Positions 51,772 through 63,259 of a stretch of 64,000 bases of DNA are shown one piece after another; positions within the stretch are counted from its first letter, which is position 1, and every line of letters begins with the position of its first letter. The notes beneath the pieces are model-generated. The model saw only the letters and a list, made by a program, of their open reading frames with translations, made no database searches and was not told where the DNA came from. Location: NCBI RefSeq assembly GCF_000829435.1, contig NZ_JXRP01000018.1, forward strand, positions 124,001 to 188,000. The letters run 5' to 3'. The DNA comes from Jeotgalibacillus soli (lineage in GTDB: Bacteria; Bacillota; Bacilli; Bacillales; Jeotgalibacillaceae). A program made the position numbers and the translations under genes.

Positions 51772-52932
51772 ATGAATATCCACGAGTATCAAGGGAAGGA
51801 AATCCTCAGAAAATATGGGGTATCCGTTCCAAAAGGTTACGTTGCATTTACACCAGAAGAAGCGGTGGATGCAGCTAAAGAACTTGGCTCTAACATAACA
51901 GTTGTTAAAGCACAGATCCATGCTGGAGGCCGTGGAAAAGCGGGCGGTGTAAAAATTGCAAAGAGCATTGATGATGTGCGTACATATGCAAAGGAATTAC
52001 TCGGAAAAACGCTCGTTACTCATCAAACAGGACCTGAAGGAAAAGAGATTAAGCGCTTACTGATCGAAGAAGGTTGCGATATTAAGAAAGAGTACTATGT
52101 TGGACTAGTGCTTGATCGTGCGACATCGAGAATTACATTAATGGCGTCAGAAGAAGGCGGAACGGAAATTGAAGAAGTTGCAGAAGCAACTCCTGAAAAA
52201 ATCTTCCGTGAATCTATTGATCCAGTGGTTGGATTAACAGCCTATCAAGCAAGACGTATTGCTTTTAACATTAACATTCCAAAAGAGTTAATTGGTAAAA
52301 CTGTTAAATTTATGCTAGGTCTTTATACTGCTTTTGTAGAAAAGGATTGCTCCATTGCTGAAATTAATCCGCTTGTAACAACAGGTGAAGGTCAGGTTAT
52401 GGCACTTGATGCAAAATTGAATTTTGACAGCAATGCACTTTATCGTCAAAAAGACATTCTTGAATATCGTGATCTTGATGAAGAAGATGCAAAAGAAATC
52501 GAAGCTTCAAAATATGACCTGAGCTATATTTCACTAGACGGGGATATTGGCTGCATGGTTAACGGTGCAGGTCTTGCGATGGCTACGATGGATATTATTA
52601 AACATTATGGCGGCGATCCCGCTAACTTCCTGGATGTTGGGGGCGGCGCTACAGCAGAAAAGGTGACAGAAGCATTCAAAATTATTCTTTCAGATGCTGC
52701 TGTTAAGGGGATATTTGTAAATATATTTGGTGGTATTATGAAATGTGATGTTATTGCAGAGGGAGTAGTTGCTGCTGCGAAGGAAGTAGAAATTAAAGTT
52801 CCTCTTGTTGTACGTTTAGAAGGAACGAATGTAGATCTTGGAAAGAAAATCCTGAATGAATCAGGCTTAGATATAGTAGCGGCTGAGTCTATGGCTGACG
52901 GCGCACAAAAAATTGTGGAACTAGTAGGCTAA
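51772..52932 (+). CDS. sucC: Succinyl-CoA synthetase, beta subunit (ADP-forming)
   Basis: 386 aa. N-terminal ATP-grasp begins [29 protein letters not shown] and EINPLVTT are nucleotide and metal sites; the C-terminal CoA-ligase domain includes GGGATAEKV and [15 protein letters not shown] cycle substrate-level phosphorylation. ATG 51772 follows AGGAGG; the longer in-frame start 51754 overlaps it. Confidence 0.98.
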   Translation: MNIHEYQGKEILRKYGVSVPKGYVAFTPEEAVDAAKELGSNITVVKAQIHAGGRGKAGGVKIAKSIDDVRTYAKELLGKTLVTHQTGPEGKEIKRLLIEEGCDIKKEYYVGLVLDRATSRITLMASEEGGTEIEEVAEATPEKIFRESIDPVVGLTAYQARRIAFNINIPKELIGKTVKFMLGLYTAFVEKDCSIAEINPLVTTGEGQVMALDAKLNFDSNALYRQKDILEYRDLDEEDAKEIEASKYDLSYISLDGDIGCMVNGAGLAMATMDIIKHYGGDPANFLDVGGGATAEKVTEAFKIILSDAAVKGIFVNIFGGIMKCDVIAEGVVAAAKEVEIKVPLVVRLEGTNVDLGKKILNESGLDIVAAESMADGAQKIVELVG

Positions 52933-52950
52933 GAAAGGCAGGGAGCGTAG

Positions 52951-53853
52951 ATGAGTGTCTTTATCGATAAGAATACAAAAGTAATTGTGCAAGGAATTAC
53001 CGGTGCAACAGCCCTATTTCATACAAAGCAAATGATTGAATATGGTACGCAGGTTGTAGCTGGTGTAACACCTGGAAAAGGCGGTACAGAGGTTGAAGGC
53101 GTAGCTGTTTATGATACAGTGGACGCGGCTGTTAAAGAAACAGGAGCAAACGTATCAGTGATCTTTGTACCAGCACCATTTGCAGCCGACGCTATTCTTG
53201 AAGCTGTAGATGCTGAACTTGACCTTGCGATCTGTATTACTGAGCATATTCCAGTGCTTGATATGATTAAGGTAAAACGTTATATGGAAGGTAAAAAGAC
53301 ACGTCTATTAGGACCGAACTGTCCCGGCCTAATCACACCTGAAGAATGTAAAATTGGCATTATGCCTGGATATATTCATACAAAAGGTCATATTGGTGTT
53401 GTATCCCGTTCTGGAACGTTAACGTACGAGGCTGTGCATCAGCTTTCTCAAGAAGGAATCGGGCAATCCACAGCGGTGGGAATTGGTGGAGACCCTGTGA
53501 ACGGAACAAGCTTTATCGATGTTCTAAAAGCGTACAATGAAGATGATAATACGTATGCAGTTATTATGATCGGTGAAATCGGCGGAACTGCTGAAGAAGA
53601 AGCTGCTGAATGGGTGAAAGCGAATATGAAAAAACCCGTTGTAGGCTTTATCGGTGGAGCTACTGCACCTCCTGGAAAACGTATGGGTCATGCCGGTGCT
53701 ATTATTTCTGGTGGTAAAGGTACCGCTGAAGAAAAGATTAGAGTATTAAATGAATGCGGTATTCAAGTAGCCGCTACTCCTTCTGAAATCGGTGAAACAT
53801 TGATTAAAGTAATAAAAGAAGAAGGAATTTACGAGAAATGTAAGACACATTAA
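52951..53853 (+). CDS. sucD: Succinyl-CoA synthetase, alpha subunit
   Basis: 300 aa. CoA-binding [15 protein letters not shown] at the N-terminus and the phosphorylated His247 in [11 protein letters not shown]. Forms the alpha2beta2 enzyme with SucC, 18 bases upstream, with GGCAGGGAG preceding ATG 52951. Confidence 0.98.
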   Translation: MSVFIDKNTKVIVQGITGATALFHTKQMIEYGTQVVAGVTPGKGGTEVEGVAVYDTVDAAVKETGANVSVIFVPAPFAADAILEAVDAELDLAICITEHIPVLDMIKVKRYMEGKKTRLLGPNCPGLITPEECKIGIMPGYIHTKGHIGVVSRSGTLTYEAVHQLSQEGIGQSTAVGIGGDPVNGTSFIDVLKAYNEDDNTYAVIMIGEIGGTAEEEAAEWVKANMKKPVVGFIGGATAPPGKRMGHAGAIISGGKGTAEEKIRVLNECGIQVAATPSEIGETLIKVIKEEGIYEKCKTH

Positions 53854-53863
53854 TAGAAAATTT

Positions 53864-53893
53864 ATAGCCCCTATAATAGATTAGGGGCTATTT
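53864..53893 (+). terminator. Terminator after sucD
   Basis: ATAGCCCCTA (53864-53873) with TAGGGGCTAT (53882-53891), then TT. Short T run. Confidence 0.75.
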
Positions 53894-53919
53894 ACCATTT
53901 TGAAAATTAGGAGGTTATT

Positions 53920-54795
53920 ATGACGAATATTGAGAGACGCGATTTATTGCTGCATCTGCAATTTGGTCAAATTTTATCGAATAATCAGATCTGCCAATGG
54001 CTTCAGCATGATCCAGAATTTAATTTCTGGCGAAGAATAAGGCCTCCCTTTTGGCCGCCGGGAATGAAAATGACAGCCCAGCAGCACTCACGTCTTTTGG
54101 CTTATCATCACTCATTATCCTCAGTAGATCTTCTTGAAAAACTGGAGAAGCAAAATATATCCATTCTTACAATCCTCGACACAAACTATCCAACTCATTT
54201 AAAGGAAATCTATGATCCCCCAGTTATACTCTATGCCAAAGGCGATCTTACTAAACTGGAATCCTCTCATTTTTTAGCTGTAGTAGGCGCTAGAAAATCA
54301 AATGATTATACTCATTATTCACTCAACCTAGTCATTCCAGCACTTCTTGTGCATAACATTTGTATAGTAAGCGGTATGGCAGTTGGTGCTGATGGGGAGG
54401 CGCATAAAATAGCCATGTCAGGTAATACAATCGGTGTTTTGGGAGGCGGCTTTGATCACTTATATCCGAAAACACATGCAAAGCTTTATCATGAAATGAT
54501 TAAACACCAACTTTTGCTTTCCGAATATCCTCCCCATATAAACCCTCAAAAATATTACTTTCCAATGAGAAACCGTATTATAGCAGGATTATCCAGAGGG
54601 GTTTTAATTACACAAGCAGCTATTCGAAGCGGCTCAATGATTACAGTTGACCGTGCTTTGGAAGAAGGAAGAGACATTTTTGCCATTCCAGGTCCAATTC
54701 ATGATGAACTGTCACAGGGAACAAATGAGCTAATTAAGCACGGGGCAAAGCTGGTAGCCCATCCGAAAGATATCTTAGAAGAGTGGGGATTGTGA
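53920..54795 (+). CDS. dprA: DNA-processing protein DprA (Smf)
   Basis: Loads RecA on incoming single-stranded DNA during natural transformation. 291 aa. Rossmann-like core with VVGARKSNDY, SGMAVGADGEAHKIA, GVLGGGFDHLYP and the C-terminal RSGSMITVDRALEEGRDIFAIPG. The usual GxD-xxAH appears as GADGEAH. ATG 53920 after AGGAGG. In its usual position before topA. Confidence 0.95.
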   Translation: MTNIERRDLLLHLQFGQILSNNQICQWLQHDPEFNFWRRIRPPFWPPGMKMTAQQHSRLLAYHHSLSSVDLLEKLEKQNISILTILDTNYPTHLKEIYDPPVILYAKGDLTKLESSHFLAVVGARKSNDYTHYSLNLVIPALLVHNICIVSGMAVGADGEAHKIAMSGNTIGVLGGGFDHLYPKTHAKLYHEMIKHQLLLSEYPPHINPQKYYFPMRNRIIAGLSRGVLITQAAIRSGSMITVDRALEEGRDIFAIPGPIHDELSQGTNELIKHGAKLVAHPKDILEEWGL

Positions 54796-54983
54796 AAAGA
54801 GGATAGGGAATCTTCATTAAAAATAGTTGCAATTTAATAAAAGATGGTTTACATTGTGCTTCAGGCATAGATATGAAAAAGTAATGCTGCGTGCCGTATA
54901 ATACCGCTAGTGTAAACGATACCAAAATGAATTGGAATGAAAGATTTAACAACAATTATTTGTATAGTAGAACAGGAAATATA

Positions 54984-55013
54984 TTGACAAATTAAAAATT
55001 GTACACATATAGT
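54984..55013 (+). promoter_or_regulatory. Sigma-A promoter for topA
   Basis: TTGACA (54984-54989), 18 bases, TATAGT (55008-55013), in a 264-base AT-rich gap. I see no gene or other structure in the rest of the gap (54796-54983). Confidence 0.7.
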
Positions 55014-55059
55014 TACACATAAATAGAGAAGTATATACAACCTCTGGGGAGGATTATGA

Positions 55060-57138
55060 ATGGCAGATTTTTTAGTAATTGTAGAATCACCCGCCAAAGC
55101 AAAAACAATTGAGCGGTATTTAGGGAAAAAATATAAAGTTCGTGCATCCATGGGCCATGTCCGTGATTTGCCAAAAAGCCAAATGGGTGTGGATGTAAAA
55201 GATAATTACGAACCAAAATATATTACGATTCGTGGTAAAGGCCCAGTATTGAAGGAATTAAAAACTGCTGCAAAAAAAGCAAAAAAAGTCTATCTCGCAG
55301 CCGATCCAGATCGTGAAGGGGAAGCAATTGCCTGGCATTTAGCTCACAGCCTCGATCTTGATTTGGACTCTGAGTGCCGCGTAGTCTTTAATGAGATTAC
55401 GAAAGATGCGATCAAAGAATCATTTAAGCATCCTCGGAAAATTGATATGGACCGAGTCGATGCGCAGCAGGCAAGACGTATACTCGATCGCCTCGTTGGA
55501 TATAACATCAGTCCGATATTATGGAAAAAAGTCAAAAAAGGACTGAGTGCTGGACGTGTTCAATCCGTTGCTCTTCGTTTAATTATCGACCGAGAAAATG
55601 AAATTAAGAATTTTCAGCCTGAAGAGTATTGGACGATAGATGGGGCATTTAAAAAAGGAAATGATACATTTCAAGCTAATTTTTATGGTATTAATGGAAA
55701 GAAGAAAAAGCTAGAAAGTGAAGAGGATGTAAAGGCTATTTTAAATCAAATGGAGGGGAAGGATTTTTCGATCACGAATGTATCAAAAAAGGAAAGAAAA
55801 AGAAATCCCTCTTTGCCATTTATTACATCCTCTCTACAACAGGAAGCAGCGAGAAAATTAAACTTCCGTGCCAGAAAAACAATGATGCTTGCACAACAAT
55901 TATACGAAGGTATTGATATTGGGAAAGAAGGTACAGTCGGATTTATCACTTATATGCGTACCGATTCAACTAGAATTTCTGATATTGCAAAGCAGGAAGC
56001 GATCACCATGATCGAACAAGAATATGGCAAGGAATACGTTCAGCAATCTCCAACATCAGCTAAACCGACGACTGCCAAAACCCAGGACGCGCACGAAGCG
56101 ATCCGACCAACAAGTGCGATGCGAACACCGTTATCCGTAAAGCAATACTTAAGCAGAGACCAGTTGCGTTTATACCGTCTCATTTGGGAAAGGTTTATTG
56201 CAAGTCAAATGGCACCTGCCATAATGGATACAATGAGTGTCGATTTAATGAATGGAAACATTCAATTTCGAGCAACTGGTTCAAAGGTAAAGTTTCCTGG
56301 ATTTATGAAAGTGTATATTGAGGGAAGCGATGATCAGTCCGAGGAAAAGGAAAATTTTCTTCCTGATTTGAGGGAAGGTGAAACTGCACAATCCGATTCC
56401 ATTGATCCTAAGCAGCATTTTACACAACCACCTCCGCGTTATACGGAAGCACGGCTTGTAAAGACGCTTGAAGAACTTGGAATAGGTAGGCCATCAACCT
56501 ATGCTCCTACACTTGATACCATTCAAAAACGAGGCTACGTTTCGCTAGATAATAAACGCTTTATCCCAACCGAGCTTGGTGAGATTGTATTGGAACTCGT
56601 TGTTGAGTTTTTCCCTGAAATTATCGACGTTGAATTTACGGCGAAAATGGAAAAGGACCTAGACAGTGTGGAGGATGGACAAATTCGGTGGGTAACCATC
56701 ATCGATGATTTTTATCAAGATTTTGAGAAGCATCTTGATAAAGCAGAGAAAGAGATGGAAAAAGTTGAAATCAAGGATGAGTACGCAGGAGAAGATTGCG
56801 AAAACTGTGGTAATCCAATGGTTATCAAAATGGGCCGCTACGGAAAATTTATGGCCTGCAGCAATTTTCCTGACTGCCGAAACACAAAGCCTATTGTAAA
56901 AGAAATTGGGGTTAAATGCCCAACTTGTAAAACGGGTAATATCATTGAACGCAAAAGTAAAAAGAAGCGAATTTTTTACGGCTGTGACAACTATCCTACC
57001 TGCGAATTCTTATCTTGGGATAAGCCGATCGACCGACCTTGTCCTAAGTGCAACGAGATGCTTGTTGAGAAAAAACTGAAAAAAGGAAATCAAATTCAGT
57101 GCTCAATATGTGATTACAAGGAAGAACCACAACAATAG
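55060..57138 (+). CDS. topA: DNA topoisomerase I
   Basis: Relaxes negative supercoils. 692 aa type IA enzyme. Toprim domain at the N-terminus ([17 protein letters not shown] and [15 protein letters not shown]), catalytic Tyr298 in [13 protein letters not shown], and three C-terminal four-cysteine zinc ribbons (CENCGNP...CSNFPDC; CPTCKTG...CDNYPTC; CPKCNEM...CSIC). The ATG 55060 follows GGGGAGG. Confidence 0.98.
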   Translation: MADFLVIVESPAKAKTIERYLGKKYKVRASMGHVRDLPKSQMGVDVKDNYEPKYITIRGKGPVLKELKTAAKKAKKVYLAADPDREGEAIAWHLAHSLDLDLDSECRVVFNEITKDAIKESFKHPRKIDMDRVDAQQARRILDRLVGYNISPILWKKVKKGLSAGRVQSVALRLIIDRENEIKNFQPEEYWTIDGAFKKGNDTFQANFYGINGKKKKLESEEDVKAILNQMEGKDFSITNVSKKERKRNPSLPFITSSLQQEAARKLNFRARKTMMLAQQLYEGIDIGKEGTVGFITYMRTDSTRISDIAKQEAITMIEQEYGKEYVQQSPTSAKPTTAKTQDAHEAIRPTSAMRTPLSVKQYLSRDQLRLYRLIWERFIASQMAPAIMDTMSVDLMNGNIQFRATGSKVKFPGFMKVYIEGSDDQSEEKENFLPDLREGETAQSDSIDPKQHFTQPPPRYTEARLVKTLEELGIGRPSTYAPTLDTIQKRGYVSLDNKRFIPTELGEIVLELVVEFFPEIIDVEFTAKMEKDLDSVEDGQIRWVTIIDDFYQDFEKHLDKAEKEMEKVEIKDEYAGEDCENCGNPMVIKMGRYGKFMACSNFPDCRNTKPIVKEIGVKCPTCKTGNIIERKSKKKRIFYGCDNYPTCEFLSWDKPIDRPCPKCNEMLVEKKLKKGNQIQCSICDYKEEPQQ

Positions 57139-57143
57139 ATTAC

Positions 57144-57181
57144 AAAGAGTCTTGGCGGAAATCACCGTCAGGCTCTTTCTT
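57144..57181 (+). terminator. Terminator after topA
   Basis: AAAGAG (57144-57149) with CTCTTT (57173-57178), continuing inward as an imperfect stem (CTTGGCGG against CCGTCAG), then CTT. Confidence 0.7.
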
Positions 57182-57258
57182 AATGAGGGTTAAATTAAGA
57201 TAAATGTAGAGGGTTTATGTTAAACTACATAGTGAAAAGATGCTAGGAGGAAAATGAA

Positions 57259-58566
57259 ATGACGCAACCAATTGTAAATGTTGTAGGTGCAGGGCTTGCC
57301 GGAAGTGAAGCAGCATGGCAGCTCGCACAACGAGGAATATCTGTCCGATTATATGAAATGAGGCCGGTAAGACAAACGGCTGCTCATCATACTGATAAAT
57401 TTGCAGAGCTAGTATGCAGCAACTCATTGCGTGCAAACAACCTTACGAACGCAGTAGGCGTGTTGAAGGAAGAAATGAGAATACTTAATTCAGTTATTAT
57501 AGGAGCTGCTGATGCATGTGCAGTACCAGCGGGTGGAGCACTGGCTGTTGATCGCCACGAATTTGCGGGCTATGTAACTGAAAAAGTAAAAAATCATCCC
57601 AACGTTACTGTATACACTGAAGAAATCACAAAGATCCCAGAAGGGATTACCATTATCGCGACTGGTCCACTGACTACTGAAGGGTTAGCGGCAGAATTAA
57701 AAGAGCTCACAGGTGAGGACTACTTGTATTTTTACGATGCAGCAGCACCAATTCTTGAAAAAGAAAGCATCGATATGGAGAAAGTGTATCTAAAATCTCG
57801 ATATGACAAAGGTGAGGCAGCTTATTTAAATTGCCCGATGACGGAAGAAGAGTTTGATCGTTTTTATAATGCATTGGTCGAAGCTGAAGTTGTACCATTA
57901 AAGGAATTTGAAAAGGAAATTTATTTTGAAGGGTGTATGCCTGTTGAGGTTATGGCGTCACGAGGCAAAAAAACGCTTCTTTTTGGACCGATGAAGCCTG
58001 TTGGATTAGAAGATCCAAGAACAGGAAAGCGTCCGTATGCCGTTGTACAGCTTCGTCAGGATGATGCTGCTGGAACGCTTTATAATATTGTCGGTTTTCA
58101 GACACATTTGAAATGGGGACCACAAAAGGATGTTATCCAATTAATTCCGGGGTTAGAAAATGCTGAGATTGTTCGATATGGTGTGATGCATCGCAACACG
58201 TTTATAAATTCTCCAAAAGTATTAGAGGCTACTTACCAGTTCAAAGAAAGAAAAGGGTTGTTTTTTGCAGGGCAGATGACTGGGGTTGAAGGATATGTAG
58301 AATCGGCTGCTAGCGGCTTAGTGGCAGGGATAAATGCCGCTAAATTGGCACTTGGGGAAGAGCCAGTGACATTCCCAGTAGAAACAGCAACTGGAAGCAT
58401 GGCGCGTTATATCACATCTGCCAACACTAAAAATTTCCAGCCGATGAATGCGAACTTTGGTCTATTTCCTGACCTTGGCGAAAAAATCAAAGGAAAAAAA
58501 GAACGTGCTGAGAAACACGCTGAGCGTGCATTAGAAACAATTCAGAACTTTTCGAAAAAGGTGTGA
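57259..58566 (+). CDS. trmFO: Folate/FAD-dependent tRNA (uracil-54-C5)-methyltransferase
   Basis: Makes m5U54 in the T loop using methylene-THF rather than SAM. 435 aa. FAD-binding [13 protein letters not shown] at residues 8-20, and C-terminal [20 protein letters not shown] typical of the GidA/TrmFO family. ATG 57259 after AGGAGG. Formerly gid. Confidence 0.97.
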   Translation: MTQPIVNVVGAGLAGSEAAWQLAQRGISVRLYEMRPVRQTAAHHTDKFAELVCSNSLRANNLTNAVGVLKEEMRILNSVIIGAADACAVPAGGALAVDRHEFAGYVTEKVKNHPNVTVYTEEITKIPEGITIIATGPLTTEGLAAELKELTGEDYLYFYDAAAPILEKESIDMEKVYLKSRYDKGEAAYLNCPMTEEEFDRFYNALVEAEVVPLKEFEKEIYFEGCMPVEVMASRGKKTLLFGPMKPVGLEDPRTGKRPYAVVQLRQDDAAGTLYNIVGFQTHLKWGPQKDVIQLIPGLENAEIVRYGVMHRNTFINSPKVLEATYQFKERKGLFFAGQMTGVEGYVESAASGLVAGINAAKLALGEEPVTFPVETATGSMARYITSANTKNFQPMNANFGLFPDLGEKIKGKKERAEKHAERALETIQNFSKKV

Positions 58567-58579
58567 AATTTATTGCCAT

Positions 58580-58614
58580 AGCTTCTAAATCATGATAGAA
58601 TTTAGAAGCTTTTG
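58580..58614 (+). terminator. Terminator-like hairpin between trmFO and xerC
   Basis: AGCTTCTAAAT (58580-58590) and ATTTAGAAGCT (58600-58610), 11 perfect pairs, then TTTTG. It ends just before the xerC ribosome site, so if it terminates, xerC depends on partial read-through. Confidence 0.6.
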
Positions 58615-58626
58615 TGAGGTGAAACC

Positions 58627-59526
58627 ATGAATGACCAGTTGACAGATGCAAAAAATTACTTTGTGCAATATTTGCAAACTGAAAAAAATTATTCTTCCCT
58701 TACAATAAGTCATTATGTTCATGACATTGAACATTTTTTTGCTTTTCTTCATCGTGAAGGGGTAGCTAAATTAAGTACGATTGAGGATCTTCATTCAAGA
58801 CTTTATTTAGTCACCTTACACAATGAGCAATTCTCGCGTGCCAGTGTTTCCAGGAAAATTTCTAGCTTGAGAAGCTTTTTTAAATTTTTAGAGCGTGAAG
58901 AGCAAATATCAGCCAACCCGATGTCATATGTTTTACACCCAAAACGTGAGGGCAGGTTGCCCCATTTTTTTTATGAAGAGGAAATGGAGCAGCTTTTTTT
59001 AGCATGTGATGGAACAGATCCTTTGAGTTTGAGAAATAAAGCAATTTTGGAGCTGTTGTATGCAACGGGGATTCGAGTAAGTGAGTGTACATCGATTGAG
59101 CTTAAAGATCTTGATCTTTCATTGTCGACGCTCCTTGTTAAAGGGAAAGGCAGGAAGGAAAGGTATGTCCCGTTTGGAGGATTTGCTCAAGATGCTATTG
59201 CGCAGTATTTAAAACTAGGCAGACCTGAACTAATTAAGGAGCAGCCTCATTCATCTTTGTTTGTCAATCATAGAGGGAAGCCCTTAACGGCTAGAGGTGT
59301 TCGCCATATATTAAGCACACTTGTTGAAAAGACAGCTTTGACAGCTTCTATTCATCCTCATATGCTTAGGCATACTTTTGCCACACATTTGCTGAATAAC
59401 GGAGCAGATTTAAGGACAGTACAAGAACTGTTGGGCCATGCCCATCTTTCTTCTACTCAACTATATACGCATGTGACAAAAGAGCATTTACGAAAGACAT
59501 ACAATTCGTTTCATCCTAGGGCATAA
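58627..59526 (+). CDS. xerC: Tyrosine recombinase XerC (CodV)
   Basis: With XerD resolves chromosome dimers at dif. 299 aa. N-terminal SAM-like core-binding domain, then the catalytic residues Arg150 (TGIRVSE), His245 and Arg248 (HMLRH), His271 (LGHAHLSS) and Tyr280 (QLYTHV). GTGAGGTGAAACC precedes ATG 58627. Encoded upstream of hslVU-codY as in B. subtilis codV. Confidence 0.97.
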   Translation: MNDQLTDAKNYFVQYLQTEKNYSSLTISHYVHDIEHFFAFLHREGVAKLSTIEDLHSRLYLVTLHNEQFSRASVSRKISSLRSFFKFLEREEQISANPMSYVLHPKREGRLPHFFYEEEMEQLFLACDGTDPLSLRNKAILELLYATGIRVSECTSIELKDLDLSLSTLLVKGKGRKERYVPFGGFAQDAIAQYLKLGRPELIKEQPHSSLFVNHRGKPLTARGVRHILSTLVEKTALTASIHPHMLRHTFATHLLNNGADLRTVQELLGHAHLSSTQLYTHVTKEHLRKTYNSFHPRA

Positions 59527-59573
59527 TAAACAAAACAATAAGATGTACGATAAAAAAAGAAAGAGGTATCGCA

Positions 59574-60116
59574 ATGGATCAATTTCATGCTACGACGATA
59601 TTTGCTGTTCAGCATAAAGGACAATCCGCTATGTCAGGGGACGGGCAAGTCACATTTGGCAATGCAGTTGTAATGAAGCACACAGCGCGTAAAGTGAGAA
59701 AATTATTTAACGGTAAGGTGATTGCCGGATTTGCTGGTTCTGTTGCAGATGCTTTTACACTTTTTGAGATGTTTGAAGGAAAGCTTCAGGAATTCAATGG
59801 AAATCTTCAGCGTGCTTCTGTAGAAGTAGCAAAACAATGGAGAAGTGATAAGGTGCTTCGCAGACTTGAAGCCATGCTTATTGTTATGGACAAAGATGGA
59901 CTTCTCCTTGTTTCAGGCACTGGAGAAGTAATTGAGCCGGATGATGGCATTCTGGCGATCGGCTCTGGCGGAAATTACGCATTAGCAGCTGGGCGAGCAC
60001 TGAAGCAGTATGCTGGAGAAGCGATGACGGCTAGAGAGATTGCGGATGCGGCTTTACATATCGCTGCAGATATTTGTGTATATACGAACACTCAAATCAT
60101 AGTTGAAGAACTGTAA
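59574..60116 (+). CDS. hslV: ATP-dependent protease peptidase subunit HslV (ClpQ)
   Basis: Proteasome-like N-terminal nucleophile protease, 180 aa, forming a dodecamer capped by HslU. It begins [17 protein letters not shown], with GDGQVTFGN and [14 protein letters not shown] following. In B. subtilis ClpQ residue 2 is Ser and was reported as the nucleophile; here it is Asp, so activity would more naturally depend on Thr at positions 7-8 after propeptide removal. ATG 59574, after AAAGAGGT. Confidence 0.96.
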   Translation: MDQFHATTIFAVQHKGQSAMSGDGQVTFGNAVVMKHTARKVRKLFNGKVIAGFAGSVADAFTLFEMFEGKLQEFNGNLQRASVEVAKQWRSDKVLRRLEAMLIVMDKDGLLLVSGTGEVIEPDDGILAIGSGGNYALAAGRALKQYAGEAMTAREIADAALHIAADICVYTNTQIIVEEL

Positions 60117-60128
60117 AGGAGTGATTGG

Positions 60129-61544
60129 ATGGTAAAAACTAATGAACTTACCCCTAAACAAATTGTTGAAAGACTCGATCAATATATTGTAGGGCAGCGA
60201 GATGCAAAAAGGGCGGTAGCCGTTGCTCTTCGGAATCGATATCGTCGAAATCTTCTTGATGAATCCTTGCGTGATGAAATCATCCCAAAAAATATTTTGA
60301 TGATGGGACCAACAGGAGTAGGTAAAACTGAAATTGCACGCCGCATTGCTAAGCTGGTTGGTGCGCCATTTATTAAAATTGAAGCAACAAAATTCACAGA
60401 AGTTGGCTATGTAGGCCGTGATGTTGAATCAATGGTTCGTGACTTAATGGAAACATCCGTTAGAATCATTAAAGAAGAAAAGATAATCTCGGTTCAAGGA
60501 AAGGCAGAAGAAAATGCCAATCAGCGATTAATTAAACTTCTTGTTCCAACAGCTAAAAAAACTGCAAATTTTAAAAATCCATTTGAATTAATGTTCGGTG
60601 GTAATGATGACAGCTCAGATGATCCATCCAACGATCAAAAGGAAGAAGAAGCTTCTATAAAAGATCGCAGAAGAGAAATCTCCCGCCAGCTTGCTGCAGG
60701 TGAGTTGGAGGAACGATTTGTTACGATTGAAGTTGATGAACAGCAAATGTCTTCCATGTTTGATATGCTTCAAGGTTCAGGAATGGAACAAATGGGGATG
60801 AATATGCAGGATGCTTTAAGCAACCTTATGCCGAAAAAGAAAAAGAAGCGTAAGCTTAAAGTAAAGGATGCACGAAAAGTGTTAACACATGACGAGGCAG
60901 CGAAGCTGATTGATATGGATGAGGTATCGCAAGAGGCGCTTTATCGAGCGGAACAAATGGGGATTATCTTTATCGATGAAATTGATAAAATCGCTTCTAA
61001 ATCTTCCGGTTCAAGCTCAGTTGATGTTTCTAGGGAAGGTGTACAACGAGATATCCTGCCAATTGTGGAAGGTTCAACGGTTAACACTAAATATGGACCG
61101 GTCAAAACAGACCATGTTCTATTTATTGCAGCTGGAGCATTCCACATGGCGAAGCCTTCTGACCTTATTCCAGAGCTTCAAGGGCGTTTCCCTATTCGTG
61201 TTGAGCTTCAGAAGCTAACGGTTGAAGATTTCGTACGGATTTTAGTTGAACCTGACCAAGCGCTAATTAAGCAATACATTGCGCTTCTAGCCACAGAAGG
61301 AATTGAAGTGGAATTTACAAAAGAAGCCATTCACCGTCTTGCCGAAATTGCTTATCAAGTAAATCAAGACACAGATAACATTGGTGCAAGAAGACTTCAT
61401 ACAATCATGGAAAAGCTGTTAGAGGATCTTTCTTTTGAAGCGTCGGATATAGCGATTGGGACGATTTCCATAACACCAGCATATGTAGAAGAAAAGCTCG
61501 GTTCTATAGCTCAAAACAAGGATTTAAGCGAATTTATTTTGTAA
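60129..61544 (+). CDS. hslU: ATP-dependent protease ATPase subunit HslU (ClpY)
   Basis: AAA+ unfoldase partner of HslV. 471 aa. Walker A GPTGVGKT at 60-67, pore-loop GYVGRD, an intermediate I domain (about 110-245, rich in charged residues with a KKKKKRKLK run), Walker [10 protein letters not shown], and a C-terminal tail ending ..DLSEFIL that docks HslV. 12 bases downstream of hslV. Confidence 0.98.
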   Translation: MVKTNELTPKQIVERLDQYIVGQRDAKRAVAVALRNRYRRNLLDESLRDEIIPKNILMMGPTGVGKTEIARRIAKLVGAPFIKIEATKFTEVGYVGRDVESMVRDLMETSVRIIKEEKIISVQGKAEENANQRLIKLLVPTAKKTANFKNPFELMFGGNDDSSDDPSNDQKEEEASIKDRRREISRQLAAGELEERFVTIEVDEQQMSSMFDMLQGSGMEQMGMNMQDALSNLMPKKKKKRKLKVKDARKVLTHDEAAKLIDMDEVSQEALYRAEQMGIIFIDEIDKIASKSSGSSSVDVSREGVQRDILPIVEGSTVNTKYGPVKTDHVLFIAAGAFHMAKPSDLIPELQGRFPIRVELQKLTVEDFVRILVEPDQALIKQYIALLATEGIEVEFTKEAIHRLAEIAYQVNQDTDNIGARRLHTIMEKLLEDLSFEASDIAIGTISITPAYVEEKLGSIAQNKDLSEFIL

Positions 61545-61625
61545 CGTTTTGATTTTTTTGATAATGGGAAAGATGGTACAACAAAGCAAATGATTTTGTA
61601 GATAATTTAGGAGGATTTGATAAAC

Positions 61626-62405
61626 ATGAATTTATTAGGAAAAACAAGAACAATTAATGCAATGCTTCAGCAATCTGCTGGAAAACCAGTTAACTTTAAA
61701 GAAATGGCAGAAACACTGAGTGGAGTTATTGAAGCCAATGTATTTATTGTAAGTAGAAAAGGAAAGCTATTAGGCTTTGCCATTAACCAGCAAATTGAAA
61801 ATGAACGTATGAAGCAAATGCTTGTGGATCGTCAATTTCCTGAAGAATATACAAAAAATCTTTTCAATATATCAGAAACATCTTCAAACCTAGATGTGCA
61901 AAGTGAATATACTGCTTTTCCTGTTGAAAACCGTGAGCTTTTCAGTACAGGTCTTACAACAATTGTACCAATTATCGGCGGGGGAGAGAGACTGGGTACT
62001 CTTATCCTTGCAAGAGTAGAACAAGCATTCGAGGATGATGATTTGATTCTTGCTGAATATGGTGCAACAGTTGTTGGAATGGAAATCTTGCGCGAAAAAG
62101 CAGAGGAAATTGAAGGAGAAGCGCGAAGTAAAGCAGTGGTTCAAATGGCAATCAGCTCTCTTTCATATAGCGAGCTTGAAGCAATTGAACATATTTTCGA
62201 GGAACTTGATGGCAACGAAGGACTATTAGTGGCATCGAAAATTGCAGATCGCGTAGGAATCACACGATCTGTGATTGTAAATGCACTTCGTAAACTGGAA
62301 AGCGCAGGAGTAATCGAGTCTCGTTCTTTAGGGATGAAGGGTACGTACATTAAAGTATTGAATGATAAATTCCTTAACGAGCTGGAGCAAATAAAAAACA
62401 GTTAA
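61626..62405 (+). CDS. codY: GTP-sensing transcriptional pleiotropic repressor CodY
   Basis: Represses nutrient-scavenging, competence and motility genes when GTP and branched-chain amino acids are plentiful. 259 aa. N-terminal GAF domain with the effector pocket ([14 protein letters not shown]), C-terminal winged helix-turn-helix ([20 protein letters not shown]). ATG 61626, nine bases after AGGAGG (61611-61616), is preferred over TTG 61617. It sits at the end of xerC-hslV-hslU-codY and upstream of the fla/che operon, a known target in B. subtilis. Confidence 0.98.
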   Translation: MNLLGKTRTINAMLQQSAGKPVNFKEMAETLSGVIEANVFIVSRKGKLLGFAINQQIENERMKQMLVDRQFPEEYTKNLFNISETSSNLDVQSEYTAFPVENRELFSTGLTTIVPIIGGGERLGTLILARVEQAFEDDDLILAEYGATVVGMEILREKAEEIEGEARSKAVVQMAISSLSYSELEAIEHIFEELDGNEGLLVASKIADRVGITRSVIVNALRKLESAGVIESRSLGMKGTYIKVLNDKFLNELEQIKNS

Positions 62406-62453
62406 AGATTATATAGTTCGGCAATGAGCTGATCCAAATTAAAGCAGCATCAT

Positions 62454-62503
62454 ATGGTACAAATTATCCGGATGAATTAGATGCATCTGGATAATTTGAC
62501 CAT
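62454..62503. repeat. Long hairpin downstream of codY, probable terminator
   Basis: 62454-62474 pairs with 62484-62503: 20 pairs with one bulged A and one G-U, and a nine-base loop. No T run follows immediately, the nearest being at 62531. Confidence 0.6.
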
Positions 62504-62760
62504 TTGGTGACATCTTTAATGAGGATTGGCTTTTTTTTTTGCTTTTCTTATTGAATTTTAAAAATAGTTATGATACTTTTTTTGGATAAAATATTACGTT
62601 TATATAACAAAATTAACATATTTTTTTTAAAGAAAGTAACCAGAAACTGTTCTATAATAGGATTGTGGATGATATTTGTCGAAAAATAGAATAAACTAGT
62701 CTTAAAGAATTATTTTTCAAAAATAGAACTTTATTACTATAACAATCTTAGTTGATGCCA

Positions 62761-62789
62761 TAGACAGTAAATGATCAACCCTTTAAAAT
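62761..62789 (+). promoter_or_regulatory. Candidate promoter for the fla/che operon
   Basis: TAGACA, 17 bases, TAAAAT, about 72 bases upstream of flgB. A sigma-A-driven main promoter at this place is known in B. subtilis; the match here is only fair. Confidence 0.4.
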
Positions 62790-62861
62790 AATGTATAAGT
62801 GTTTATTTATATTGTGTAGATAAGTGATGAATTATGTAGGAATAAGGGGAGCGGTGTAAAA

Positions 62862-63254
62862 ATGAATTTGTTCTCAGGGACTATAGCTCGCCTAGAGCGA
62901 GGATTAGCGTATTCATCTGTTAAGCAAAAAGTCATTGCAAACAATATTGCAAATGTTGATACAGCAGGATATAAGTCGAAAGATGTGAGTTTTAATAAGA
63001 TGTTACAAACTGAAATGCAATTGTCATCATCGGGAGGGGAGAGTCGTCATCCAAAACATTTCAACCTGACTTCAGGTGAGACGAACCCAAAAGTCTATAA
63101 TAGAATGTACAGCGTTCGTGAAAATGGCAATGGCGTAGATATGGACAGAGAAATGGCCAATTTGGCAACTAATCAGATTTACTATGATGCGATGATAGAA
63201 CGCGTAAGTGGAAAATTTGGGAGTTTAACTACAGTGATTAGAGGAGGTCGTTAA
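62862..63254 (+). CDS. flgB: Flagellar basal-body rod protein FlgB
   Basis: 130 aa proximal rod protein exported by the flagellar type III apparatus. The N-terminal rod-protein motif (VIANNIANVDTAGYKSKDVSF, about 25-45) and C-terminal helix with RENGNGVDMDREMANLATNQI match FlgB. AAGGGGAG lies upstream. First gene of fla/che, five bases before flgC. Confidence 0.97.
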   Translation: MNLFSGTIARLERGLAYSSVKQKVIANNIANVDTAGYKSKDVSFNKMLQTEMQLSSSGGESRHPKHFNLTSGETNPKVYNRMYSVRENGNGVDMDREMANLATNQIYYDAMIERVSGKFGSLTTVIRGGR

Positions 63255-63259
63255 TCTTT

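Larger units (their letters stand above)
62406..62861. other. Intergenic region between codY and flgB
   Basis: 456 bases without a gene, very AT-rich. It holds a long hairpin (62454-62503), a run of ten T (62531-62540), TATAAT at 62653-62658 without a matching -35, and the palindrome ATTTTTCAAAAAT (62712-62724) weakly like a CodY box. A promoter candidate reads TAGACA (62761-62766), 17 bases, TAAAAT (62784-62789). No sigma-D consensus was found. Confidence 0.6.

Noticed and set aside
58627-59526. XerC as a phage or element integrase
   Set aside because: Length, motifs and position before hslVU-codY match chromosomal codV/xerC.
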